From positions 92,336,584 to 92,400,583 of the forward strand of contig CM053271.1 in NCBI GenBank assembly GCA_028583415.1: a stretch of DNA of 64,000 bases. The letters run 5' to 3'. The DNA comes from Protea cynaroides. Lineage: Eukaryota; Streptophyta; Magnoliopsida; Proteales; Proteaceae. A program made the translations under genes and the position numbers. Below the pieces are notes generated by a model. That model was given only the letters and a program-made list of their open reading frames with translations, was not told the DNA's origin and did not search any database. Shown here in pieces: positions 21,966 through 32,900 of this stretch (positions are counted from its first letter, which is position 1; each line of letters opens with the position of its first letter).

Positions 21966-23241
21966 ATTTTCATTTGAATTACTAAGGAATTGTAATTGAT
22001 ATTTTATTTACTTATGTCTCGGTTGATACAACATAATTTGATATTTTATTTATGATTATCATAGTTAGATTCCTTAGTTCATTTATTATTAAGACTTCCG
22101 CTATTGTGTATTTATTCTGATTATGGTTGTGGATGTGTATGGTTTAATTTCAACGGACACAGCCTATTAGAGATCCTGGTTGAACCGTTGGTTTATTAGC
22201 GGTTCATCACACCGTTCTGAATGGTACAGAATTGGGGTGTGACATTGATGGTGTTCAAGCTTTATTACAGGAATAAATCTTGAGCTCTGGCTTGAGTTCC
22301 TCCATTCCAAATGAGATACAAAAATCCTGCAAACCATAAGTGATTCCAGCAATTATGGCAATGACCTAATTTTGTTTTCACTTCTCTGTTGGTACTTCGA
22401 ATTCAATAGATCCACGGGGAAATCCAAACAATTCTTGCAATTGGGAATCCCACAGAAAAAGAGCATCAGAGCATCCATCGTTGTTACAGAACATTGATTC
22501 TTACCACAAGATCCCTAACGTGTGCAAACCTGAGTTTCTGCCGGAGATCCTTTTATCGGAACTGCAGCGCTTCATCTGATTGCAAACCCAAACCCTAGCT
22601 TTCCCACGAAGTTACCTTCTCTTTGGGAGTAAAACAGTTTGATGACTCTGGCCGAGATTTTGTTTTGAGGGAGGGAGCAAAATGAGGGCTTAAGAAAAAA
22701 ATGGCTCAATGGGTATTTTAAACAGTTCACCTTGCACTAAAGGGTATTTTGGCCATTATTTGATTATAGCTTTGTACACGTCATCACAAACAGTAGGGCT
22801 GGGCTTATTTGTCATTGTGTTATACATTATAGGGTAGTATGAGTCGTTGTTTGAATGTTTTGGGCATATGTGGAATAGGTGTAAACTACAGCAGAGGTAT
22901 GAGTCAATTACCCATTATTTTATGAACTTTGTGAGTGGTACATTGATATGGAACAAACCTAAAATTTGAGAATAGTGATTTTATTAATTACAATTAGAAT
23001 CTCAGTTTGCTTAGTAATATAATTCTTTGGCTATTAATATGTCTCTGCTTTATTTTGGTGATTGACACTGGATTGGCAACGATTGGTGGGATAAGCACAG
23101 CTTATCGTGATTCTAGATTGGACCATGTTTATAAATTAAACCAATCCGATCACATGTAAACCCATGCGAGAAATTGGGGTGTGACAATAACACCATTAAC
23201 AAGCTACGTGAGCATCTACAACAAAAATTTTGGCAGTAGAA

Positions 23242-23589
23242 ATGGGTGACAATTTGGAGAGATTGGGTTCTGAGATGACATTAGGATTGTAATCGTGCAT
23301 TAAGGAGGAGCTATGCATGGAGATCGATCTATACCTTTCAGAGGGAACGTAGCGACTCCAGAGGATTGGAAGAAAGCTTTGAATAAGTTCACTTCTGCAG
23401 TGGTCGTGCTCAAAACAACAGGTTGTCAGGCATTTGACACAGAAGTTGCCAGTGCAAACTATTCTACAGGGTTTGTTGTGGACAAGAGTAGGGGAGTTAT
23501 CCTGACAAATCGCCATGTTGTAAAGCGAGGACCTGTGGTTGCGGAAGCTATGTTTGTTAATTGTGAAGAAATCTTATTACATCCCATAG
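23242..23589 (+). pseudogene. DEG7: DEG7-like protease pseudogene (N-terminal fragment)
   Basis: Translation from 23242 begins MGDNLERLGSE, then an in-frame stop, then IKEELCMEID. After a frameshift near 23315 it continues ATPEDWKKALNKF, FVVDKSRGVILTNRHVV and VVAEAMFVN. From memory this is the N-terminus of plant DEG7, a large nuclear serine protease of the DegP/HtrA family; the histidine in NRHVV is the catalytic-triad histidine. Aspartate and serine regions are absent, and similarity ends after EEILLHPI. It begins 55 bp after LTR E. It may be a retrocopy or a truncated duplicate; it cannot encode a working protease. Confidence 0.8.
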
Positions 23590-23729
23590 ATAAAGATATG
23601 CTGGAGGGAGACAATGGTTGGGAGCGAGACAGTAATCTCAGTGAAGAGATGGAAGGAAATGAAAGAATACATAGTGAAGTGGCTGCAAGAGGAGGGGTAT
23701 TTTTGGCATTAATAAATTTTATTGGATGA

Positions 23730-24375
23730 CAATTTAGCGATCTGTTCATTACGAAAAAGGTTTGTATGACACATACTTAGCAAATAAGGAGAGGCTGGTT
23801 TTTTTTTTTTTGTCAGTCAAATAAGGGAAGGTTCAAGTCATTATCGGGGATGATAGGGGTGGTTGCTATTATGGTATAAGTTCCCGAGAGATGCATGAAA
23901 TTTTCCTAATATTATTTATGACAAGGTTGGACTCAGCCCAAGGCTTTAGCCCAGGTCCAACCCAGCCCTAACAGGGCCTACAAAAATATGGGCCCAGACC
24001 CATCCCTATGATGGCTCAAGGCGGGCCCATGCCTTGTCCGGGCTCGCCGGGCCAAATTGACAAACCACAAAATAGATGGATAAATGGGAAGAGAATGTGT
24101 TGGGAAGGGTATATGTGGGATTTCACATTTGAACCAATGTTGTTGTTGTTGCTATAAAACCCTAGATAGAGGCTCAAGGATTTGTTACAAGGAGGGGAAG
24201 AGAGGAAAACGGCGTCTGGTTCTGGAGTATCTCAATTCCTCCCGTAATGGTGATGTCAGATGTCGTCCTCATCCCCTTAAATCGATTGGTTCAGAAGTTT
24301 AATGCTTACACTCCTGTATTTGTGGTTTTGTAAGTTTGGCTCTTCTGTCACATTTTTCTTTCTTCTTCCCTTCTT
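23730..24375. other. non-coding stretch, possible promoter-like segment
   Basis: Holds a GGCCC-rich segment (23935-24055) that resembles ends of the hAT MITEs but lacks matching termini, and a TATAAAACCCTAG box at about 24154. No coding exon was recognised downstream. Confidence 0.3.
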
Positions 24376-24379
24376 TTTT

Positions 24380-24940
24380 GTTTTCTTTTTTTTTATTCCT
24401 AAAATTTCCTCGAAAGATCTGCTGATGCTGTGATGAATCGCCTTGAAAGTGTTTTTTTTTTTTGTTTTTTTTTTTGGGTTGATTTGAGCCGATTGAGCTT
24501 GTGAGTTTTCTCCTTTGTAACTCATGGCAAGAACTCAAATCTCTCTGTAAGAAACAGAGGTAATGGAGATGGATTCGAGAGAGCCAGTACCTGAGATTTT
24601 TCCAGTTTTGTTTAGGTGCTCTATCTGTGTTCTTAATTAGTATAAATTTTTTCTTTCTTCTTTGTTTTTTGTAATCTTTATTTTTTTTTTCCTTAAAGAT
24701 TCCCAGAAAGATCTGCTGATGTTGTGGTGGATCTTCTTGCAATTTTTTTTTTTTTTTTTTTGAGATGATTGAGGTTATGGGGTTTCTCCTTATATCTCAT
24801 GGCAACAACCCAAATAGCCTCTTTTGAACTCTCTGCAACAAAAATAATATAGACGGATTCAAGAGAGCCCAGTAACTGTGATTTTTCTGTCGGATTTAGG
24901 TGTTCTAGCTTCTATCTGAGTTCTTAATTAGTGTTTGATA
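24380..24940. repeat. diverged tandem duplication, period 294 bp
   Basis: GAAAGATCTGCTGATG, the poly-T tract, TCTCATGGCAA and the TTCTTAATTAGT end recur 294 bp apart. The two copies differ mainly in T-tract length and scattered substitutions. Confidence 0.7.
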
Positions 24941-25843
24941 ACAATCATTAACAAGTATTGGACTGGGTTATATAGCTGTTTATAATTTTCTCTTTCTACA
25001 GAATCTCTTCTTTGTTTTGCATTTTAGTTCAAGTTTCAAACATCAAAGAGAGTATTTAATTCCTTGATGGAGTCTGCAACTACTCAACAGCCCGTCCATA
25101 TTAGATTTGATTTTAGTTTTGGATTCAATTAAGCTGGAAAAAAAACAAATAATCAAATTAGGTTACTCTGTATTTTTGTGAAGCAAATTTACTCTTTGGA
25201 AAGGAAATGGTTTGGACTCCTATTGAGTACTCGTGGCTACATCTTGCAGATAGGAAAATCACTTCATACCCAAAAAGATTCAAATCGTCAGGGAGAGACG
25301 CGGTGACCCCTTGTTGAGGTGGGATGAATCCAACCCTTCTGTTCGAATGGACAGGCAAGCTCCAAAATCTTAAAATAGTCATTTATGATAGAATTTCTTT
25401 GCTCTTTTTCAAGTCCTACAGATTGGCTCAGACATTGATGAGATTGAGTCTAGAGTTTGTGGTCGGTGGGGGGAGAGAGAAAGGATTAGCTTTTATTGAT
25501 TTGAATCTGCACTAGGTTTGATGAGCAGAGTTCTCTTGAAACTTTCTTGGTAGGTGTAGTCGATATATTCATCATCCATATTCTATAATTCGACCCTTAA
25601 TAATATGTCTGTCTCATTCCAATATATGGAGACTTTTATCTGACATGTTCTTCTCTGAGACATGGATGTTCAGAGAATTTGTGTTTAAATTTCTCTTTGA
25701 TAGGAGACTGAAATCCTTGTCCGTATAAATCAATCCATAATATGCACCATAGTTAACCTATTGGATACTTCAACAGCTCAACTGAAAGAACATATTTGTC
25801 TGTCCCATTACCATGTGAAGATCTAGCGGTCAAGGGTGGGAAG
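24941..25843. other. non-coding stretch, nothing recognised
   Basis: AT-rich with short frames only. No terminal repeats or coding motifs were seen. Confidence 0.45.
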
Positions 25844-26506
25844 TAAAGGTGTCAAAAATGGGTCCGGCCCGGTAGCATGGATCGAGCCAGTCCTATAAAA
25901 CTCGAATCCAATTCGGACCGAACCTTAATGGACATGTTTCGGTCTTTGCTTGTAAAGCTCGACACCGTTTCAGCCCAAATCGAAACCAGACTGGATCAGT
26001 CTGTTAAGAGGCCTGAACTAGCCCGAACCAATGATACCTAACCCGAACACAGGTAAGGTTCATCCAGGCCTAGTATCTTAATTTTAATGGTTTTAAATTT
26101 TGATGGATTATATTACACTTATATAGTTCACTTCTTGATCGGAAAGAATATATGAATCTATAGTTGAGAAGAGTATGTTAATTGTTATAATTTATTGAAT
26201 TACATGTATATAGAAGGAATGATGTTAATTTTATAGATAGAAATAATAAAATAGGTTATATATCTTACGTATAAAATAGACCCGATAAGCTTGATAAGCC
26301 CGGTCCGGATCAAACTAACCCGAAATCACCTCAAAAAGCCCAATCCGATAACAAACCGAGACCGGATCAGTCCGATAGTTATTGTGTCCAGCGCAGTCCA
26401 ACTTAGCCCGAACTCTTAATGGATATGTTTTGGGTTGGGCTTATAAAACCTGACACCGATTCAGCTTGGACCGAAACCGGCCCGGACCGGCCCGTTGACA
26501 CCCTTA
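25844..26506 (-). mobile_element. hAT-type MITE, 663 bp, second copy
   Basis: Ends TAAAGGTGTCAAAAA and TTGACACCCTTA, with the perfect 8-bp duplication GTGGGAAG (25836-25843 and 26507-26514). Internal sequence is the reverse complement of the copy at 10205-10844 (shared AT-rich centre and GGCCCGG-type ends), so the same family inserted in the opposite orientation. Confidence 0.92.
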
Positions 26507-26514
26507 GTGGGAAG

Positions 26515-26973
26515 AAAATCCTTGGTCATTTTTGTGGAATTGCCATTGAATTATCCATGAGATACCAAGCTTAAGCAGAAGTTAAGCGGATGGTACAAAA
26601 TAAGTTCATAACTTGTAGAATCATGTTGGACGCATACTATATAATTTGTCAAGGTGTCGAGGCAATCCAAGAGGTTGGAGAGATGCTTGGGTGCCAAGAC
26701 TCACCAATGTGTAGAGAGGTGTTTGGGTGTCAAGATAACCTAAGTCAGAGGAAGACAACCCAAGGCATGGAGGTGCGTAAGTCCCAAGATAACCCAAGAT
26801 AGAAGAGATTAGCACATCAATTTTTATAGTTTTTAATACATATGTATATATGATTTCATGTATTATAGTATATATATGTATATCCAATAAAAATACTATA
26901 AATAATACTAATAAAAAAATTAATAAGTAAATAAAACAAGTCGAGATATAATAAGGTAATCAAGTGCTTAGTC
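26515..26973. other. non-coding; degenerate about 50-bp repeat
   Basis: Words like GGTGTCGAGGCAA, TTGGGTGCCAAGA and TTGGGTGTCAAGATAACC recur loosely between 26650 and 26800. AT-rich after 26815. Nothing else is recognised. Confidence 0.35.
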
Positions 26974-26976
26974 TTA

Positions 26977-27284
26977 GGTTCTCTTTGGTTTGTATTATAT
27001 AATGTATTATGAGTTATTTGTGACAAATCAATTATGATAATAGATTATGAGTAATAAATAATGACCGTTTGATATCACTAAACATAATATATTATATAAT
27101 GAGAAATATAAACAATCACCTAATAGATTATTCTAATAATGATAAACAGTTACTCATCTATTTATAGATAATGAATTACATTGATTTATTTTAATTATAA
27201 ATAGACATTATAAATCATATCAAACAATCATAAATTTTATAATATATTATATAATACATTATATAATACAAACCAAAGAGAGCC
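26977..27284. mobile_element. Harbinger/Tourist-type MITE, 308 bp
   Basis: Termini GGTTCTCTTTGGTTTGTATT and AATACAAACCAAAGAGAGCC are near-perfect inverted repeats flanked by TTA on both sides (26974-26976, 27285-27287), the PIF/Harbinger target. AT-rich interior, no ORF. A related copy is at 35866. Confidence 0.88.
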
Positions 27285-27595
27285 TTAATTTACTCAAAAA
27301 AAAATGATACCTACCGATTCTTTAATGAATTTAAGCCACTCCAACCTTTCATATTAGCACATCGTCCCAAAGAATTATAAAGTCTAATAGCAAATTGGAG
27401 GCTCTTGATGATTTTGATAAAAATTACTGCCCCATTACACAAAGTGAGATTATGAAGGATTTTGAAAGATGCACAATCTTCAATTTCTCCATACTTTTTA
27501 TACCTAGTTGAACTGGTCACTATGGGTTTCACAAAGAATGAGGACATGCAATTCTCGGAGGACATCATGATCTGATCTAATGTGATGAGTTCTAA

Positions 27596-27837
27596 GGATT
27601 CACATTGTTTCCTTTCAGTCATTCTGAGAGGATGCTGCAGCCTCCCTCAGATGGCTGCCACATGGCTCTCGGATGAATCTGAGACCCACATCGGTGCTGA
27701 CATCCCCTATCGGCTTGGCTTGTCGACTGGGTGTCGGTTCGGATATGGGTCTCGGATTCATCGAGAGGCACGTGGCAACCATCCAAGGGAGGTTGCAACG
27801 TCCTCCCAAAATAACTGGGAGGAGAGGATGCGAATCC
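27596..27837. mobile_element. foldback Mutator-type MITE, copy 1 (242 bp)
   Basis: The whole element is one large inverted repeat: GGATTCACATTG... to ...GATGCGAATCC, with a centre of palindromic TCGGCTTGGCTTGTCG-type sequence. Flanked by the perfect 9-bp duplication GAGTTCTAA (27587-27595 and 27838-27846). Confidence 0.92.
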
Positions 27838-27846
27838 GAGTTCTAA

Positions 27847-29520
27847 TGGATAGGATATATTTTAACTTTATTTTATAATAAGAAAGTTTCAGGTCAATAG
27901 GTTAATGTCCATGATAAAATATGCAGCTTTGTATTTTGGTTGAACTTTTAAGGGTGAGGATAAAGGAGATTTAAGGTTCTTGAAAGGGTGAATAAGTAAG
28001 AGGTATTGATAGCAACGGAGGTTGTTTTAATAGAACATGAGGGAATTATGGTCCTTGCAAATTGTTTTTCAGGTTTTAGATGAACTAAGATGGGAAATTT
28101 TCTAAAACTCCATTATACTGACTTTATAATTACTCAAACTCTCTTATCCCAAACTTTGTTTTAGATTCTTTCATCAAAATAAATTTTCATCTCTCTTTCT
28201 CCCTTTTGAGATTTCAAAAAACCTGAATTACTTTTCTATTAACAAGGAATCAATTTATGTTTTTCCGATTAGACCCAACCACTCCCAACGCAAACCAATT
28301 TCATCAACCAAACCATCTCCATTCCAAAATTATTACGAAGTGGCGGGGAAGAGGGCATTGCTCTAGCCCTAGAACAACCCTTAGTTTTACACAACAACTC
28401 CATCTCTTGCAACACCATCTCTCTCAAGGATTGGGTCCATAGAGAAGCACAGAAAATCGAAAAGAAATAAATTGAAGTCACCTTTGCTTTGCTGCAATAG
28501 CGCTGATAACTTTATTCTTCCTTCAATTTTCTCTTTATTCGATGATTCATGAAAGAAAAAAATCACTGATGTATTTTCTCCTCTCTTTTTTTTTTTTAAA
28601 TTTATTTTACACCCGTCGTTTTGAAGTTCTCGGCTACAGCCACCAAATTTGTCGTTCTCTGCTATTCTTCTTCTCAATATTCCATGACCTACTCCATCCT
28701 CTGTTTCAGATCACACAACTTCTCCACCCGCCAATGCATCCTCACCTCGCTACGACTATTGCTTGTCTCTCTCCTATCGTAATCTTGCCACACATCTGCA
28801 ACTATTGCCACTAGGTTTCATGCCGAGGTCCTGGATGTTGAGTAGACATGCAAAATGATAAGACAAAGCAAGGGAGGTCGGGCTTATAGCCTTGGGGATG
28901 CTCCGAGGCTTAAGTCAAGAATCTATCACACAGACAATGAGGTTGACTAGATAATAAGTGGAATAGGGATAAGAGAGGGATTTCGAGTCCGAGTGGAAAG
29001 GTGAAAAGTAATAAATGTGAAGTGATAGGACCTTGATTTTTGGACTTATTTATATGGAATGGTAAATGGTGGGATCCATGCGCCTTTGGAGTACAACGTA
29101 ATATCTCGGTGGACAATTCCACCCATGATTTAAGTTGTTAATGACGGAGATGCCCTTTATAATGGTTTTTGCATGAAATGATGATTCTACCCCGGGAATT
29201 TGTGTGTACTTTTAATGGTGTCCAATTGTCATAATTTTTATTGGCTTTCTGGTATTTGTCCCCCACATTTGCCTCTTTGTTCTTTAGAGTCTGCATGGTC
29301 CAAGTAAGTAGAAAGAAATTTTTTTTAATACCTTTACCCTCCTTAGACCTTTTAGGTCGAGAAATTGTGTTATGGGGGCATCTGCACATTGGATTGTATT
29401 TCTAACTTCATATCTTCATCGTGGCCTGAATGTGCGGTTTGATGTTTGTGCTAAGGACATGGCTTTATTGCACAGTTTGACGTGTGACCGAGTTCTTTTG
29501 TTCTACCGAGGTGACCTACG
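27847..29520. other. non-coding stretch, nothing recognised
   Basis: Many short frames on both strands, none with a known motif. CT-rich around 28180-28210. Confidence 0.4.
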
Positions 29521-29915
29521 TGGGCGGATCATCTCGGCTTGGCCAAGGTGGTATATTCGGGCAAATTATCTCATTCTAGCCGAGGTTTTTGGTTTTGTCT
29601 AGGTGATTTAGTTGAACAAATCATCTCAGTTTGGCCAAGGTCTTGGGCTTTGCCGAGGTGGTATACCAAGTCAAATCATTTCGGTTTGGCTAAGATCTTT
29701 GGTTTTGCTGAGGTGGTTTACTCGAGCAAATCATTTCAATCTGGCAGAGGTCTTGGGCTTTACCGAGGTGGTATTCTTAGTCAAATCATCGTGGTCTGGC
29801 CAAGGTCTTTGGTTTTGCCAAGGTGGTTTACTCGGACAAATCATCTCGATCTGGCCGAGGACTTTGGTTTTGTCGAGGTGGTATACTCAGGAAAATCATC
29901 TTGATTCGAGTTCGA
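29520..29915. repeat. 55-bp tandem array
   Basis: The word CAAATCATC or a variant occurs at 29562, 29617, 29672, 29727, 29782, 29837 and 29892, exactly 55 bp apart, with a shorter 37-bp first step from 29525. Typical unit words are GGTTTTGCCGAGGTGG and TCTCGGTTTGGCC. Open frames across the array are a by-product of repetition. Confidence 0.92.
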
Positions 29916-30720
29916 TCTACCCTCATCGAGTCTTTTGCCTCAGTGTAGCCAAGGTGAATGGGCCGAAGTGGTGGTCCTGCGATTGACATTCGATCTATCT
30001 TTCTTGGGCCTTTTGCCTCAGTGTAGCCAAGTTGAATGGGCCAACATGATGGGCCTACAGTTGACCTTCGATCTATCCTCCTTAGGCCTATAGCTGAAGT
30101 TCGACATACCCTCCTCAGACCTTTTGCCTTGGTGTAGCCAACATGAATGGATCGAAATGATGGGCTCGCTGTTGATGTTCGATCTACCTTCCTCGGGCCT
30201 ACGGTTGAAGTTCGGTCTACCTCCTTGGGCCGTTTGCCTCGGTGTAGCCGAGGTGAATGGGCCGAAGTAAAGGGCATGTGGTTGATGTTTGATTTACCCT
30301 CCTCAAGCCTTTTGCTTCAGAAAAGCCAAGGTGAATGGGCCGAAATGATGGGCTCGCTGTTGGGATTCACATTGTCTCCTCTCAGTGGTTCTAGGAGGAC
30401 GCGGCAGCCTGCCCTTGATGGTCGCCACGTGGCTCTCAGGTGAATCCGAGACCCACATCTGAGCCGACACCCCCTACCGGCTTGGCTTGTCGGTTGGGTG
30501 TCGGCTCGGACGTGGGTCTCGGATTCACCGAGAGCCACGTGGCGGCTATCCAGGGCAGGCTGCCGCTGTTCTCCCAGAACCACTGAGAGGAGGGATGCGG
30601 ATCCTCGCTGTTGATGTTCGATTGACCCTACTCCTTGGGCCTACAGTTGACGTTTGATCTACCTCCTCAGGCATATTACCCAGGTGTAGCCGAGGTTAAT
30701 GGGCCAAAATGATGGTCCTG
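29916..30720. repeat. composite tandem array, alternating 78- and about 111-bp steps
   Basis: The marker GTGTAGCC lies at about 29943, 30021, 30132 and 30242, then a decayed copy near 30320, then 30683. Subtracting the inserted 251 bp (MITE copy 2 plus duplication), steps are 78, 111, 110, 78 and 112. Shared words include GAATGGGCCGAA and TTCGATCTACC. Confidence 0.8.
30363..30604. mobile_element. foldback Mutator-type MITE, copy 2 (242 bp)
   Basis: GGATTCACATTG... to ...GATGCGGATCC with the perfect 9-bp duplication TCGCTGTTG (30354-30362 and 30605-30613). It has the same length as copy 1 and the same palindromic centre with GAATCCGAGACCCAC. It interrupts the composite array. Confidence 0.93.
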
Positions 30721-31080
30721 CTTTTGAGCAGATATGGATGAGTGGTCAGACTGGGGTCATCGGGTATCCAAATCCTCTCCTCCCAGAGGTTCAGGAGGAG
30801 GGGAGGCACCCCCGTTGGATGGCCGACACCTGAGGCTCGGGTGAATCCAAGCCCTCCATCCGAGCCGACACCCCCTTGTCGGCTTAGCTTGTAGGCTCGG
30901 ATTCACTCGAACCCCAGGTGTCGGCCATCTAATGGGGTTGTCACCTGTAAGATCCGCACTCCACTAATCCGGTTTAACCGTGTCGTGCTAGGTCTTCTCA
31001 TCATTTCGGGATCAAGTGGACCGGCCTTGTGAGGAAGAATCACAAGACTAAGTATGAGAATCGAGTTAAAAACACAAAAA

Positions 31081-31215
31081 AGTATGCATATGGCCGAATA
31101 CTTGAGCAAGTATGGTCGACCGTACGGTAAGAAACAAAGATCACTGACCAATGCCCTTATGGTCGATGTTTTTGACCCTATGGTCGACGGATTCTGCGAT
31201 CGTAGGCCATCGAAC
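31081..31215. promoter_or_regulatory. TATGGTCGA-type cluster, LTR D (promoter-proximal)
   Basis: GTATGGTCGACCGTACGG, TTATGGTCGATG, CTATGGTCGACGG and GCGATCGTAGG in about 130 bp. Core GGTCG is preceded by TAT rather than by G's. Confidence 0.6.
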
Positions 31216-31456
31216 GTATGACCCAAAATCAAACTCTGAGTTTGACAACTTTCCAAATTGAGGGGGGATCTCTTTCCTATTACTAGAGAACTCTATATGG
31301 AGAGTTTTTCTCTATATAAAGGACGTCCCTCAACCCTTTTTCACTCTTTTAGAACATTAGTAAACCCTAGAGGAAGAGAAAGAAGAGAAAGAGAAGGAGA
31401 GAAGGCTAAGAAGAAGGTTTTGCTGAGAAGATTCTAGCTCTCTACCATAGGCAAAG

Positions 31457-32201
31457 GTATGAACCTAATCTCTGAAGATGTAAATTCTATGGAATAAGGC
31501 TATTATGGAGGATTAGAGATGTCAAACTATGATGATCCATGTGATTCCTTGAGTAAATCCCAAGGATGACTATGAGGGATGAGTTTAATGATAATGGTTG
31601 ATGAGAAGCTACTAATGATGGCCATAGGATAACATTAGGATGAACCCAATTGAAGAGTTGAGGAGTTAACCCAAGAAGGACTCGGATTGAATGTAGTTTG
31701 TGATCAGAAATCTTAAGGTCGCAGCTACGGTCGACCATAACATGACCAGCATGATCAAAGTATTGACCATAGGCGTTCGAGAAGAATTCAGAAACCATAT
31801 GGTCGCAGGTATGGTCGCATATGGTGCGACCGTAGGGTATCGACCGTATGTAGCAAGGTCGACACAATGTGAGACCATAGGACCGATCAGACACCTATCA
31901 GTGCTCTGTTTTGATTTTTGACTACTGTAACATGTTACACATGAACTCTAACTTAAACCTATATAATTTATAGGTTATTAAATTGATTGAAAAAGAATTA
32001 CAAGGCTTTGAAGGAGATCGAGTTTTGCTAACAGGTGAGGGAACAAGACCTAAACTAATTGGATAATAACAAACTCCTTTATTTTATTGAGTCCAATGCC
32101 ATGATTGATTCTATGTTTGTATGCTTGTAATGTGCATTTCACATGTCATCTAATATTCCTGCTATGACTGCTCATGCATATTTATTTCTATTTATTATAA
32201 C

Positions 32202-32234
<33 letters not shown>

Positions 32235-32900
32235 CTAGGAATAGACATGTGATCGTATGTGTGTGGTTAGTGTGTTGGATGCTAGTGAAGCATCAGGGGG
32301 AGGACGTGACATTGTGGTCTCTGACCTAGTCACCAGACTCTATCTCTATCTCTACTCAAGTCTTGCCCATTGACTTCGTCGTATCACCATTACTTAGCAG
32401 AACTATTACGTCGTAGGGCTTCAGGGGAGGTGGTCTCAGACCATTTAGTCTTTAACTCTGTCGGGGGGCCTTAGCTCTATCTCTATGGACGTATTGAGGG
32501 ATGCTGGGGTGAGGCCTTGGATACACTGGATGACATTTAGGATTGGTTAGTTGCGAGCCTAGTCTGCAAGCCCTCACCAATAGGGGCTTACATATTGGTA
32601 TGGGTAGGGCATCAGGGAAAATGTTGACTGTGTGTGATCCAGACACTTTAGCTCTATCTCTATTCCATGGTGGGTGCATGTGGGATGGCAATGGTATTTG
32701 ATCCATTGGGAGGATTCACACACTCGTGTATAGAGGTGCGGGGGCGACCAAACCTTTCTATAGCACATTGCAAACTTAAAAACCAGATCAAAGATATTGA
32801 ATTGAATGCATGCATATGTTTGCACATTATTTTGTTTGCTTACTGAGCCGTGATGTGTGCTCACCCTTTCAACGTTGAATATTTTTAGATGATGATGCAG
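31457..32900 (+). other. candidate LTR-internal intron in D
   Basis: Donor CAAAG/GTATGA and acceptor GATGATGCAG/GTCCT bound 1444 bp. The following frame reads VEDYVNASSYGQ and DPSCECN, then a TAG where A and B continue to a C-V/I-F-D end. Confidence 0.45.
31717..31890. promoter_or_regulatory. TATGGTCGA-type cluster, LTR D (intron-internal)
   Basis: AAGGTCGCAGC, TACGGTCGACC, ATATGGTCGCAGG, TATGGTCGCATATGG, TGCGACCGTAG, ATCGACCGTATG and AAGGTCGACAC. Confidence 0.6.

Larger units (their letters stand above)
15508..22244 (+). mobile_element. Ty3/gypsy element 'A' (Tekay/Del-like), deletion derivative
   Basis: The element is bounded by TGTAAGACC and GGGGTGTGACA and flanked by the perfect 5-bp duplication TTGAT (15503-15507 and 22245-22249). 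Its two LTRs are about 2.3 kb. The internal region is only about 2.1 kb: the 5' LTR joins straight into RNase H sequence, so the primer-binding site, gag, protease and nearly all of the reverse transcriptase are gone. The rest aligns with element B. The missing part is about 5.3 kb if B is taken as the model. Confidence 0.93.
19911..22244 (+). repeat. 3' LTR of gypsy A
   Basis: 2334 bp, TGTAAGACCCG to GGTGTGACA. By eye it differs from the 5' LTR by scattered substitutions plus a clearly different second word cluster (20684-20835). TATAAATA is at 20277-20284, and the GGACGTCC palindrome has decayed to TGACGTCC. Confidence 0.92.
14589..22913. mobile_element. Mutator-like element 1, interrupted by gypsy A
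   Basis: Ends GGGTAATTGACTCATACC and GGTATGAGTCAATTACCC are inverted repeats that continue, imperfectly, for about 70 bp. The flanking 9-bp duplication ATTATTTTA (14580-14588 and 22914-22922) is perfect and points to a Mutator-like element. Removing gypsy A leaves about 1.58 kb with no transposase. The right half holds CTCCGGCAGAAACTCAGG-type sequence on the minus strand that could be a captured first exon, but no gene was recognised. Confidence 0.85.
9700..23186 (+). mobile_element. diverged Tekay-like LTR 'E', host of two nested insertions (left edge uncertain)
   Basis: Pieces of one LTR can be followed: a GAGA-rich leader-like part before 9844, then 12841-14579, then 22923-23186, which ends in GGGGTGTGACA as the other Tekay LTRs here do. 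The middle piece has the marker words of these LTRs in order: a GGTCC/GGACC cluster (13215-13440), ACATGTCATCC (13720) and an acceptor plus reading frame (ATAGGTCC, then EYMNAP) near 14366. It is interrupted by solo LTR C and by Mutator-like element 1. The 5' end could not be located, and no internal domain is present, so it is probably a solo LTR. Confidence 0.45.

Noticed and set aside
24299..24742. Lysine-rich minus-strand frames
   Set aside because: Caused by poly-T tracts in the 294-bp duplication.
27160..27290. AT-rich palindromic stretch considered as an origin or scaffold region
   Set aside because: Explained by the Harbinger-type MITE terminal repeat.
29520..29915. CRISPR-like regular repeat
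   Set aside because: No unique spacers; the whole 55-bp unit is repeated, in a plant nuclear context.
29539..30277. Several overlapping 100-150 aa frames
   Set aside because: By-products of the 55-bp and 78/111-bp tandem arrays.
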